DNA from: an uncultured Erysipelotrichaceae bacterium
GTDB lineage: Bacteria; Bacillota_I; Bacilli_A; Erysipelotrichales; Coprobacillaceae
Direction of reading: 5' to 3'
Length of the DNA: 64,000 bases
NCBI GenBank assembly: GCA_910588075.1
Contig: CAJUOS010000001.1
Coordinates: 89,586 to 153,585, forward strand
The translations under genes were made by a program, and so were the position numbers. Shown in pieces: positions 55,125 through 62,669 of this stretch (positions are counted from its first letter, which is position 1; every line of letters begins with the position of its first letter). The notes under the pieces are model-generated. The model did not search any database, was not told the DNA's origin, and saw only the letters and a program-made list of their open reading frames with translations.

Positions 55125-55266
55125 AAAACCTCCCTTGCATTAACATTGAGGGGTATAAGAAAATTAAATTAAGTAAACACATTAAGTATTTATCATAAAT
55201 TGAAGGGAGAAATGAAAAGAAAATTAAAAAAACGTTGAATTTATCAAAACTTTTTACAAAAAAACA

Positions 55267-55295
55267 TTGACATATACGTACGTATATAGTATAAT
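55267..55295 (+). promoter_or_regulatory. Promoter with perfect palindrome in spacer
   Basis: TTGACA (55267-55272), 17 bases, TATAAT (55290-55295). TATACGTACGTATA (55273-55286) is a perfect palindrome in the spacer, a probable operator. Confidence 0.8.
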
Positions 55296-55318
55296 ATAAT
55301 TGTAAGGAGGTTAGGTAA

Positions 55319-55435
55319 ATGAATAAAGACGAAATAAAAGACTTGCTTGAAATTATAGCTCTACTAATCGAAGTACTAGCAATACTTAGAGATATAATCA
55401 AAGACAAGTCTAAAACCAAAAAGCCAAAGGGGTGA
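55319..55435 (+). CDS. Small hydrophobic peptide, candidate type I toxin
   Basis: 38 residues: MNKDEIKDLLEIIALLIEVL then AILRDIIKDKS and a basic KTKKPKG tail. AAGGAGG at 55304-55310. Its ribosome site region (55304-55314) can pair over 11 bp with 55456-55466 in the 3' part of the transcript. This layout is typical of type I toxins; no antisense RNA has been proven. Confidence 0.55.
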   Translation: MNKDEIKDLLEIIALLIEVLAILRDIIKDKSKTKKPKG

Positions 55436-55498
55436 AAGGTTCCCCTTTCTATTCTCTAGCCTCCTTTATTTTAACATAAAAGAAAGGAAATGAAAATA

Positions 55499-55666
55499 AT
55501 GAAAAAAAATATATTTTATATTATTGGTATAGTTGGTATTATTAAAATTTTATTAGATGGATTTGATGGAGAATTCTATAACCCTACAATCTTCAAGTTT
55601 ATAAAATGGTTTATTTTTACAATTTATTTGGTTTTATTATTCATTTATCATAGAAAGGAAAATTAA
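55499..55666 (+). CDS. Small membrane protein
   Basis: 55 residues (MKKNIFYIIGIVGIIKILLD...), two hydrophobic helices. AGAAAGGAA upstream of ATG 55499. It precedes the RHH protein by one base after the stop. Confidence 0.6.
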   Translation: MKKNIFYIIGIVGIIKILLDGFDGEFYNPTIFKFIKWFIFTIYLVLLFIYHRKEN

Positions 55667-55667
55667 T

Positions 55668-55853
55668 ATGGAAAAAGATAAATATACTGCTCAAAAGAAA
55701 TATGCAAAAAGCAATATAAAAAAATTGAGTTGTTCTTTTAAAAAGGAGTTTGTTGATGATTTTGCTGATTCATGTAGAAAATTAAATATTAAACAATCGG
55801 ATGTTATTAGAAATGCTATGCAAGATATTATTGATAAAGCCAAAATCAGGTAA
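55668..55853 (+). CDS. Ribbon-helix-helix small protein
   Basis: 61 residues, C-terminal RHH pattern (KKLSCSFKKEFVDDFADSC and IKQSDVIRNAMQDII). Probably a DNA-binding regulator; could bind the palindromic promoter upstream, as in Arc/MetJ-type antitoxins. Confidence 0.7.
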   Translation: MEKDKYTAQKKYAKSNIKKLSCSFKKEFVDDFADSCRKLNIKQSDVIRNAMQDIIDKAKIR

Positions 55854-55900
55854 ACACACTAAAACAGTGTTTATAATAAAAAAGAAATGTGGAATCAATT

Positions 55901-56746
55901 ATGAAAAGAAATGAAAAAATGTCAAAATGGAAAATTGTAATTGGAGTATTGTTGTTTCCTTTTACAATAATGTACTTTATGTTCAGAGGTATATTTAGGT
56001 TTTACAAATCTGATAAATATACTAAAAAGCATAAATTGATTATTACATGTGCTGTATTTGCTTGTTTTATGATTTTAGGAGCTATTTCAAGTGCTATGGC
56101 TGGACCAGAACTTGAAAAAGCAACAATAAAAAATATCGAATTATATAAAGATGAAGAAAAAAAGCCTGAAATAATTTGTACACCTAAAGATGCACAAATT
56201 CGAAAAATCAAATATACTGATTATGATGAAAATATTGTTTCTATAGAAAATGAAACTATTAAAGGGTTATCAAATGGAAAAACAACTATTATCTGTGAAA
56301 TTGAAGATGAACATTCAAATATTATTAAATCAAATAAATTCACAGTTACAGTTAAATTAACAAAGGAACAAGTAGCTCAAAAAAAGAAAGATGAAGAAAA
56401 AAAGAAAAAAGAAGAACAAAAAAAATTAGAGGAATCAAGAAATACTATATCTACTACTGAAGGAGTTAGAATTAAAGATTACTGTAAAGAAATCATTGAT
56501 TCAGTTTTAAAATCACCTTCTACTGCTGAATATCCAGGTTCTTTCTTAGATCCATTAAATGACTGGAATATGGTAAAGAAAAATAATTTAGTCACAGTTA
56601 GTTCTTATGTTGATGCTCAAAATAGTTTTGGTGCTCAAATAAGATCAAAATTTATCATTCAAATAAAAATGAATGATAATGGCTCTGGGAAAGCAACATA
56701 TGTTCAATTTGATGGAGAAGTATTGAAAGGTACTTTTAAAAAGTAA
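55901..56746 (+). CDS. Membrane protein with Ig-like and C-terminal globular domain
   Basis: 281 residues. Two hydrophobic segments (about 10-30 and 45-62), an Ig-like fold (about 75-155, ENETIKGLSNGKTTIICEI), a highly charged Lys/Glu coiled segment (158-180) and a C-terminal domain. Probably exposed on the cell surface. Role unknown; could be an exclusion factor. Confidence 0.65.
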   Translation: MKRNEKMSKWKIVIGVLLFPFTIMYFMFRGIFRFYKSDKYTKKHKLIITCAVFACFMILGAISSAMAGPELEKATIKNIELYKDEEKKPEIICTPKDAQIRKIKYTDYDENIVSIENETIKGLSNGKTTIICEIEDEHSNIIKSNKFTVTVKLTKEQVAQKKKDEEKKKKEEQKKLEESRNTISTTEGVRIKDYCKEIIDSVLKSPSTAEYPGSFLDPLNDWNMVKKNNLVTVSSYVDAQNSFGAQIRSKFIIQIKMNDNGSGKATYVQFDGEVLKGTFKK

Positions 56747-56803
56747 AATGTTATACTGCTGATTATAAGTATTTATATAAATTAAATTTGAGGAGGAATT
56801 CAA

Positions 56804-58216
56804 ATGAGTAAAAAGGGAGTAAAAATACAATTAAAAGACATCCAAGTAAATAAAGAAAATTTTAGACATTCTCCATTAAATAATGAATTAGAAGCAATAC
56901 ATTATTTAATTACAGAAGACTATGAAGCGTACTTAAATTTAGCGAAAGAGATACAAAAAGATTGTCGAACTTTTACTGCGCTAATGTTAGAAAAAAATGG
57001 AAATAGAATATTGATGGATGCTAATCGAAGAATATCAGTTTTAAAAATATTTGAGAATCCAAAATTAATTCCTGAAGGAAATGACTATGACATTTTGCGC
57101 AATATGTGTATCGCTCATGGTCCCCTAGGAATATCTGAAATTTTTTGTGATATTTATTATGATTCTATTGAAGAAGACAGAGAAAATTTAATGGAAGCAT
57201 TAAATGAATTACATATTAAAGACAATAAAACAAAAAAGGATTGGAACGCTTTATCACAATATAGAGCTAGTCAATTCATTGGTTCTTCTATTAAGCATCC
57301 ATGGATTAAAACTTTAGAGTATTATGGATTTACAGATGAGCAAATAATTCAAATGACTTACAAAAAAACTGATATTTTCAATAGAATCATAAGAAAAGGA
57401 CAATTAAAAATTTTGGAAAATGGAAAAATAAATCTACAAAATGATAATATTATTATATCCAAAATTTGTGAAATTGTAAAAAATAAAGCTTATTATATAG
57501 GAGATAGTGTGCAAACTGTTGATACTCGTACTAAAACCCCTATTTATCGATCAATAATTGATGATTTAATCAAGACATATTCCCTTGGACAAATAAGTAT
57601 TAATTTTTCAGAAGAAAAAGATACTAAAAGCAATCAAAACCTAGTTAAACCAGGGAATTCTGAACCAGAACAAATAGAATTAGATATAGATGAATCTAAT
57701 CCTCAAATTTCTAAAAATAAAAATGATGAACATACTAGAGATATAAGCAATTTTTCACCCTTAATATCTAGCAAACAACGTACAACTATTATCTCAACTG
57801 AACAAAAGGAAGAATTATCAAGTACAGGAAATCCTAGTATAGATAGAGTGGCTTTAGAATTATCTCTATTAAAAATTTCTAATATTCATATTAAAGAAAT
57901 AGATGGATTTTTGATTTCTGGTACATTACTCTTAAGAACTTTTTTACAATATTGTTTTGAATGGTATTGTGATCAAAATGATATTTCTTATTCTTCTGGA
58001 TTAGAGGATACAATTAAAAAAGTATCAGAACATATGTTTAATAAAAAAAGTATTTCTAAAGAACAAAAAGATACAATTAAAAAGCTTGTCAAAAAAGATA
58101 ATATTATAAATATTTTGAATGATACTGTTCATAATTATGACTCATCTATCAATCGTACTCTTTTATGTGATTTTTATGATTCTGTTCATCCGTTGGTTAA
58201 AAACATTTACAAATGA
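56804..58216 (+). CDS. ParB-like protein of an adenine-methylase pair
   Basis: 470 residues. N-terminal ParB/Srx-like region (about 1-130) with ANRRISVLKIFENPKL, a helical middle, a low-complexity linker (about 275-345) and a helical C-terminus. The next gene is a Dam-like methylase 57 bases away, so the two are probably one unit. The C-terminal helices (LLRTFLQYCFEWYC) may be HEPN-like; this is weak. Confidence 0.65.
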   Translation: MSKKGVKIQLKDIQVNKENFRHSPLNNELEAIHYLITEDYEAYLNLAKEIQKDCRTFTALMLEKNGNRILMDANRRISVLKIFENPKLIPEGNDYDILRNMCIAHGPLGISEIFCDIYYDSIEEDRENLMEALNELHIKDNKTKKDWNALSQYRASQFIGSSIKHPWIKTLEYYGFTDEQIIQMTYKKTDIFNRIIRKGQLKILENGKINLQNDNIIISKICEIVKNKAYYIGDSVQTVDTRTKTPIYRSIIDDLIKTYSLGQISINFSEEKDTKSNQNLVKPGNSEPEQIELDIDESNPQISKNKNDEHTRDISNFSPLISSKQRTTIISTEQKEELSSTGNPSIDRVALELSLLKISNIHIKEIDGFLISGTLLLRTFLQYCFEWYCDQNDISYSSGLEDTIKKVSEHMFNKKSISKEQKDTIKKLVKKDNIINILNDTVHNYDSSINRTLLCDFYDSVHPLVKNIYK

Positions 58217-58273
58217 TAGTTTTATTGGCCATTTAAAGCGAATTTTGTTACAATTTGCTTAGGAGGTGTTATT

Positions 58274-59092
58274 ATGGCACATTATTCACCTTTACGTTAT
58301 CCTGGTGGTAAAGGAAAAATGTATAATCAAACACTAGAAATTCTACAACAAAATAATTTAATTGGATGCACATATGTTGAGGCCTTTGCTGGGGGAGCGA
58401 ACTTGGCTCTTAATTTACTCTTTAATGGTCAAGTAGATAATATCATTTTAAACGATATTGATCCTGCAATATATTCTGTTTGGTCCGCAATTTTAAATTA
58501 TGGTCCACAGTTTATTGAGTTAATTATGAATACCCCTATCACAATTGAGGAAAGAGCTCATCAAAGAGAAATTTACAATAACCATCCTGATGATGTATTA
58601 ACTTTAGGTTTCGCTACTTTTTATCTCAACAGAACAAATCGTTCAGGCATTATTACGGCTGGTCCTATTGGTGGATATAACCAAAATGGTAATTATTTAA
58701 TTGATTGTCGATTTAATAAAATTAAATTAGCTGATCGTGTTAGACGAATATATGAAAATAGACATAGAATTCAAATATTTGATTTTGATGCACGAATTTT
58801 TTTGAGAATGGATTTCCCTGATAATTCTTTCTTTTTTATAGATCCTCCATATTTCCAAAAAGGAGGTCAATTGTATAGAAATTCATTTGATGAAAATGAT
58901 CATAGAGAAATTGCTGAATTAGTTAGACATCTACAATATCCTTGGATTGTAACATATGACAATGTTGACGATATAATTCAAATGTATAACTTTTCTGCAC
59001 ATCAAGAATACCAATTAACATATACAGTAGAAAGAAAATATATTGGAACAGAAATTATGTTCTATAGAGAAAATTTAAATATTAATTTATAA
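58274..59092 (+). CDS. Dam-family D12 class N6-adenine methyltransferase
   Basis: 272 residues. LRYPGGKGKM (SAM-binding FxGG-type), EAFAGGANLAL and catalytic DPPYFQKGG. It methylates adenine in a short DNA target. It could protect phage DNA or take part in a restriction or epigenetic switch with the ParB-like gene. Confidence 0.88.
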   Translation: MAHYSPLRYPGGKGKMYNQTLEILQQNNLIGCTYVEAFAGGANLALNLLFNGQVDNIILNDIDPAIYSVWSAILNYGPQFIELIMNTPITIEERAHQREIYNNHPDDVLTLGFATFYLNRTNRSGIITAGPIGGYNQNGNYLIDCRFNKIKLADRVRRIYENRHRIQIFDFDARIFLRMDFPDNSFFFIDPPYFQKGGQLYRNSFDENDHREIAELVRHLQYPWIVTYDNVDDIIQMYNFSAHQEYQLTYTVERKYIGTEIMFYRENLNINL

Positions 59093-59114
59093 AAAATACT
59101 ACTTACATTAAAAT

Positions 59115-59285
59115 AAAAAAAAGTCCTAAGCCCACACGGGCACACGGGTAACTTAGGATCAGTAACATTATAACAAATAAACCACCCTACGCCAATAGGA
59201 TGGTTAAGATAAGTAGAAAGCCCGAGGGGCAACGTACAAACAGCACGCTTAGCTTTTAGCTACCAATCTCGGGTCTTATTTCTAA
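59115..59285 (-). ncRNA. Structured RNA downstream of the DUF3800 gene
   Basis: GC-rich compared with its surroundings. On the minus strand a three-way junction is closed by CCCGAG/CTCGGG (59221-59226 / 59268-59273) with small hairpins TAGCT/AGCTA inside; next a hairpin AACCA-CCCTA/TAGG-TGGTT (59180-59205); last, a terminator TCCTAAG/CTTAGGA (59124-59130 / 59152-59158) with a T run. It resembles RNAs catalogued next to Abi or DUF3800 genes. Confidence 0.7.
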
Positions 59286-59303
59286 ACTGATATTAACATT
59301 TTA

Positions 59304-60014
59304 TTATACTTTTGTCAACTCACTTGTTTTAAAATCAATTTTCTTTACTCTGCCACACATTTTATATCCTGGAAATAGATTTAGTCTAAACTTGTTTATA
59401 TTTAACATATTTAGGACTGGTTCAACAAGTAATCTATCTTTAGATCGCATATACATTGTATTAACTATTAAATCTGCTAGTTGTATACCATAATGTGAAG
59501 CAGAATCATAGTAAGTTACAGAAAAAGTATAATCATAATAACAATATGTTGTTTGCAAAAATTTTTCTAAATCATCTTTATCACCAACAGATATATTTCT
59601 ATTATCAATCGCCAAAACAAACTCATATGATTCATTTTCTGGAAGCAATGGCAAAATAGTATCTTGGAAAAGAATTTTTACTCCATAATTGAAAAATAAA
59701 TTAGAAGTACTGATTCTTTTTCTCATATGAGTTTTATCAAACACTATTGCACAACCATAAAAATTTTCTATTTTTTGAATTGTTTCAATTATTTCAATTT
59801 TTTCATTTGTAGTCATATTTCTTGTTTTAAGTTCTTTGGTTATATCCATATTTCTATGTTTTTTATGTTTCTTATTTATCTTTTTATATTTATTAATTAC
59901 TTTTGATGAAGCATATCTTTCACCATAAACCATATAACCACCTATTGCAAAATGATTAGTATGACTATTCATATGAATTGAACCCGATTCATCTAAATAT
60001 ATGTATATTTTCAA
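59304..60014 (-). CDS. DUF3800 family protein
   Basis: 236 residues from TTG 60014 (GAGGTGA upstream; MKIYIYLDESGSI is the family start). The YLDESGS motif and VLAIDNRN, YYDSASHYGIQLADLI are typical of DUF3800, a proposed RNase H-like family found beside structured RNAs and defence genes. Catalytic acids Asp and Glu in LDESG are intact. Flanked on both sides by structured RNAs. Confidence 0.85.
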   Translation of the reverse strand: MKIYIYLDESGSIHMNSHTNHFAIGGYMVYGERYASSKVINKYKKINKKHKKHRNMDITKELKTRNMTTNEKIEIIETIQKIENFYGCAIVFDKTHMRKRISTSNLFFNYGVKILFQDTILPLLPENESYEFVLAIDNRNISVGDKDDLEKFLQTTYCYYDYTFSVTYYDSASHYGIQLADLIVNTMYMRSKDRLLVEPVLNMLNINKFRLNLFPGYKMCGRVKKIDFKTSELTKV

Positions 60015-60082
60015 TAACATCACCTCATGTTATTTTATTCTACAATATACATTCAAATAAAACAATATTTAAATTATACAAA

Positions 60083-60239
60083 AATATAAAAACTCCACCG
60101 CTATCAACAGTGAAGTTTATCAAAGGCGCTGAGGTCTTATAGAGTTCGTCAACTCGTACCTACTGACCACTATATTAGTGTGCTACCAACACACTTTGAG
60201 TACGATATAAATTGACTACACATCAATTCCTTTTATCGT
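60083..60239 (-). ncRNA. Structured RNA upstream of the DUF3800 gene
   Basis: About 155 nt from promoter 60246-60274 to a terminator (AACTTCACTG/CGGTGGAGTT, about 60090-60117, T-rich end). Internal pairs on the minus strand: GAG..ACGATA/TATCGT..CTC enclosing AATTGA/TCAATT; AGTGTG/CACACT; GGTC/GACC enclosing GAGTT/AACTC. It is separate from, but in the same direction as, the DUF3800 gene. Confidence 0.75.
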
Positions 60240-60245
60240 GCTCTC

Positions 60246-60274
60246 ATTATACCATTTTTAAATGAGAGGAGCAA
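60246..60274 (-). promoter_or_regulatory. Promoter of the upstream RNA, overlapping the integrase start
   Basis: TTGCTC (60269-60274), 17 bases, TATAAT (60246-60251). CTCTCATT/AATGAGAG (60241-60248 / 60261-60268) forms a perfect inverted repeat over it. The -35 box lies on the integrase ribosome site. Confidence 0.7.
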
Positions 60275-60280
60275 TATGTC

Positions 60281-61303
60281 ATGGCAAAAGAATATAAGGT
60301 TAAAATGCTTAAAAACGGCGAAAAAAGATATATCTTTGATATAAACTTAGGATATAGATCTGATGGATCAAGAATAAGAACTACAATTAATGCTAAAAGC
60401 ATTAAAGAAGGAAGAAAAAAAGTAGCCGAATTAAGACTTGGTGCTAGTAATGTTATAAAAAGTGATTGTATGACATTTAAAGAAGCATATGATCTTTATT
60501 TAATAGAATGCAAAAAGAAAGATAGCCCTACAACATATGTCAACAAATCAGGATGCTTTAGAAATAGATATAAATATTTTGAGAACATGAAAATTAATAA
60601 AATAAAAGAAAACGACATAAAAACATGGATAGATATTTTACACAAGGATCTTAAACCAGGAACTATAAAATCAAGAGAATCATTTCTCAGTGCCTTCTTT
60701 AATTGGTGTATAAAAAGAAAAATAATTAATACTAATCCTTTTACATATGTTGATCGTACTAGGTCTAATCAAAAGAAAAAACTAAACTTCTGGACCGAAA
60801 AAGAATTTCAAATGTTTATAAATACCATTGATGATGGATATTATAATTTAATATATACTACTTTATTCTACACAGGGTTAAGAAAAGGAGAATTATTTGG
60901 ATTGAAATATGAAGATATTATAGATAATGAAATACACTTGCAAAGAACAGTTAAATCAGTAAACGGTAAAATGATAGAAAGCGAAAAATTTAAAACAGAC
61001 TCATCAAAAAGAATTGTCCCTATCCCTAAATGGCTTGATTTTGGTTCAGGAAAAGGTTTTATATTCAACACAAAAGATTATCTTCACTTACAAAGAATAT
61101 TTAAAAATGATATTATAAAAGCCAATGCAAAGAAAATTAGAATACATGATTTACGTCACTCATATGTAGCAATGTTAATATCTAAAAATGTTGATATTTT
61201 TACTGTAAAAGAATTAGTTGGTCATTCCAAGATAACCATGACTATAGATACATATGGCCATTTATATCCTGATAAGCGAAAAGAAATCAGTAATTTATTT
61301 TAA
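60281..61303 (+). CDS. int: Tyrosine integrase
   Basis: 340 residues: AP2-like N-terminal arm-binding region, SAM-like core-binding domain, and catalytic R (TGLRKGE), HDLRHS (His289, Arg292), GH (His315) and Tyr325 in TYGHLY. Recombines attP and attB; stop is 7 bases before attR. Confidence 0.95.
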   Translation: MAKEYKVKMLKNGEKRYIFDINLGYRSDGSRIRTTINAKSIKEGRKKVAELRLGASNVIKSDCMTFKEAYDLYLIECKKKDSPTTYVNKSGCFRNRYKYFENMKINKIKENDIKTWIDILHKDLKPGTIKSRESFLSAFFNWCIKRKIINTNPFTYVDRTRSNQKKKLNFWTEKEFQMFINTIDDGYYNLIYTTLFYTGLRKGELFGLKYEDIIDNEIHLQRTVKSVNGKMIESEKFKTDSSKRIVPIPKWLDFGSGKGFIFNTKDYLHLQRIFKNDIIKANAKKIRIHDLRHSYVAMLISKNVDIFTVKELVGHSKITMTIDTYGHLYPDKRKEISNLF

Positions 61304-61310
61304 TATAGAA

Positions 61311-61335
61311 TTTTGGGAGTTAAATAGGAGTTAAA
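61311..61335 (+). repeat. Right attachment repeat (attR)
   Basis: TTTTGGGAGTTAAAT, then A, then GGAGTTAAA; 24 of 25 identical to 22531-22555. Confidence 0.85.
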
Positions 61336-61339
61336 AAAA

Positions 61340-61372
61340 TAAAAAGCATTGAATTAATCAATGTTTTTTTAA
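61340..61372. terminator. Bidirectional terminator
   Basis: AAAAAGCATTGA and TCAATGTTTTTTT pair around ATTAA, just after attR and at the end of the convergent membrane protein gene. Confidence 0.75.
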
Positions 61373-61897
61373 TTATTTTTCATCTTTATTAAATGAAACT
61401 ATTTTTGTATAATAAACTTGTGATGGTAAATAAAACCACCAAATAAATGAAATATTCATTTTAAAAAGAAATTGAATAACAATACCAATATCACATATTG
61501 CTAATAAAATCAAAGTTATAAATAACCAATGTTTTCTCCTATAAGCATTGATAAGATTAAAAAAGCTTAACAAAGCATAGCATATACTCAAACTATATAA
61601 AGATGGATATAACATTAAACACAATGGTAAATAGAAAAAAATATTATGATCTATCATTCGATGATACATACATTGAACAATTATAAACAATAATATTCCT
61701 ATACTATATAAATCTGTAAATAATAGAAAATAATCAGCAATGATAATAATAAATAAAACAAAATATCCTTTTTGCATATAAAATGTATAAAAAAAACAAA
61801 TAATAACTCCTAAATATTTTATCCATGAACTATCAAAAATAACAATACAAAAATAAATCATTATTTCAGTTAAATAAAAAAATAGCTCCATACTCAA
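61373..61897 (-). CDS. Integral membrane protein of unknown function
   Basis: 174 residues with about six hydrophobic segments, rich in Phe, Tyr and Ile. No motif recognised. First host gene right of the prophage. Its upstream 400 bases (61898-62303) hold AT-rich sequence with no gene, apart from the terminator at 62245-62276. Confidence 0.6.
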   Translation of the reverse strand: MSMELFFYLTEIMIYFCIVIFDSSWIKYLGVIICFFYTFYMQKGYFVLFIIIIADYFLLFTDLYSIGILLFIIVQCMYHRMIDHNIFFYLPLCLMLYPSLYSLSICYALLSFFNLINAYRRKHWLFITLILLAICDIGIVIQFLFKMNISFIWWFYLPSQVYYTKIVSFNKDEK

Positions 61898-62244
61898 ATA
61901 TAGACTCTAGAAAGTCTCTCCTTTTCTATTGAGTATATCCCTATCTAGATCCTTCAATCATTATTCACTTAAAATTCATTTCTTAAAGGAGTATTTCTAC
62001 CATAATTGACATAAGCACAATCATATATTTAGGTAAGATGATTCCTTGAATATCTTTTTTCATACTATATTATCATATAAGAATATAGCAATAATGAGTT
62101 TCAATTTCATAATCACTTATTAATCCTAAAACATTTCAATAAAAAAACCTATTTTTTCATAATATTTATCAAAATCTTCTCTTTTTTCCACTACATTACT
62201 CTCAAAAGAAAATACTATAATAACATTTTTTATTTATGAATAAA

Positions 62245-62276
62245 AAAGGATCCATCATACTATGAATCCATTCTTC
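62245..62276 (-). terminator. Terminator of the small coiled-coil protein gene
   Basis: GGATTCAT/ATGGATCC hairpin with T run on the minus strand. Confidence 0.75.
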
Positions 62277-62303
62277 TCAAAAAATTTAATAATAACTTAT
62301 TCC

Positions 62304-62534
62304 CTATCTTCTATAACTTAATATTTTTGTTGAAAGATGACTTATTTTAGAAATAGAATTATCTATTTGTTGTAATTGATCATCAATATCATCTAATTGT
62401 TGATTAAGTAATTGAATTTGTTCTTTTTGTTGAATTATGTTTTTCTTTTGTCTTTTCATTTCATTTCTCTTAAATAGAAAAAAAACAGCAAGAGTCAATA
62501 AAAACATACCTGAAATTATATAAAAAATATTCAT
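62304..62534 (-). CDS. Small membrane-anchored coiled-coil protein
   Basis: 76 residues: one N-terminal span (YIISGMFLLTLAVFFLF) and a coiled coil (about 28-68, QQKEQIQLLNQQLDDIDDQ). Divergent from enolase. Unknown role. Confidence 0.65.
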   Translation of the reverse strand: MNIFYIISGMFLLTLAVFFLFKRNEMKRQKKNIIQQKEQIQLLNQQLDDIDDQLQQIDNSISKISHLSTKILSYRR

Positions 62535-62669
62535 TTCTATCCCTCATTTCTTTTATTTATTATATCATATTTTATAAAATTTATTATTAAATTTCTTTCA
62601 TCTTTTTTACTATTTTTGTATATATCAAAGATATTTGTGAATGATATATGTAAAAAGGAGTGTATACAA

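Larger units (their letters stand above)
22531..61335. mobile_element. Complete temperate siphovirus prophage (about 38.8 kb)
   Basis: A 25-bp direct repeat with one mismatch marks both ends, and the tyrosine integrase gene ends 7 bases before the right copy. Between them lie an ordered lysogeny switch, replication, packaging, head, tail and lysis module, almost all on the minus strand. The morphogenesis block (Phage_min_cap2, Minor_capsid_1/2/3, Gp15) is of the Listeria A118 type. I see no broken structural gene, so it may be inducible. Confidence 0.95.

Noticed and set aside
59165..59195. Minus-strand promoter (TTGGCG-17-TATAAT) inside the downstream RNA
   Set aside because: It would only transcribe the terminator hairpin; the boxes are probably a chance result of the hairpin sequence.
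53712..60274. Retron (ncRNA with reverse transcriptase)
   Set aside because: Structured RNAs are present but no reverse transcriptase gene exists in the window.
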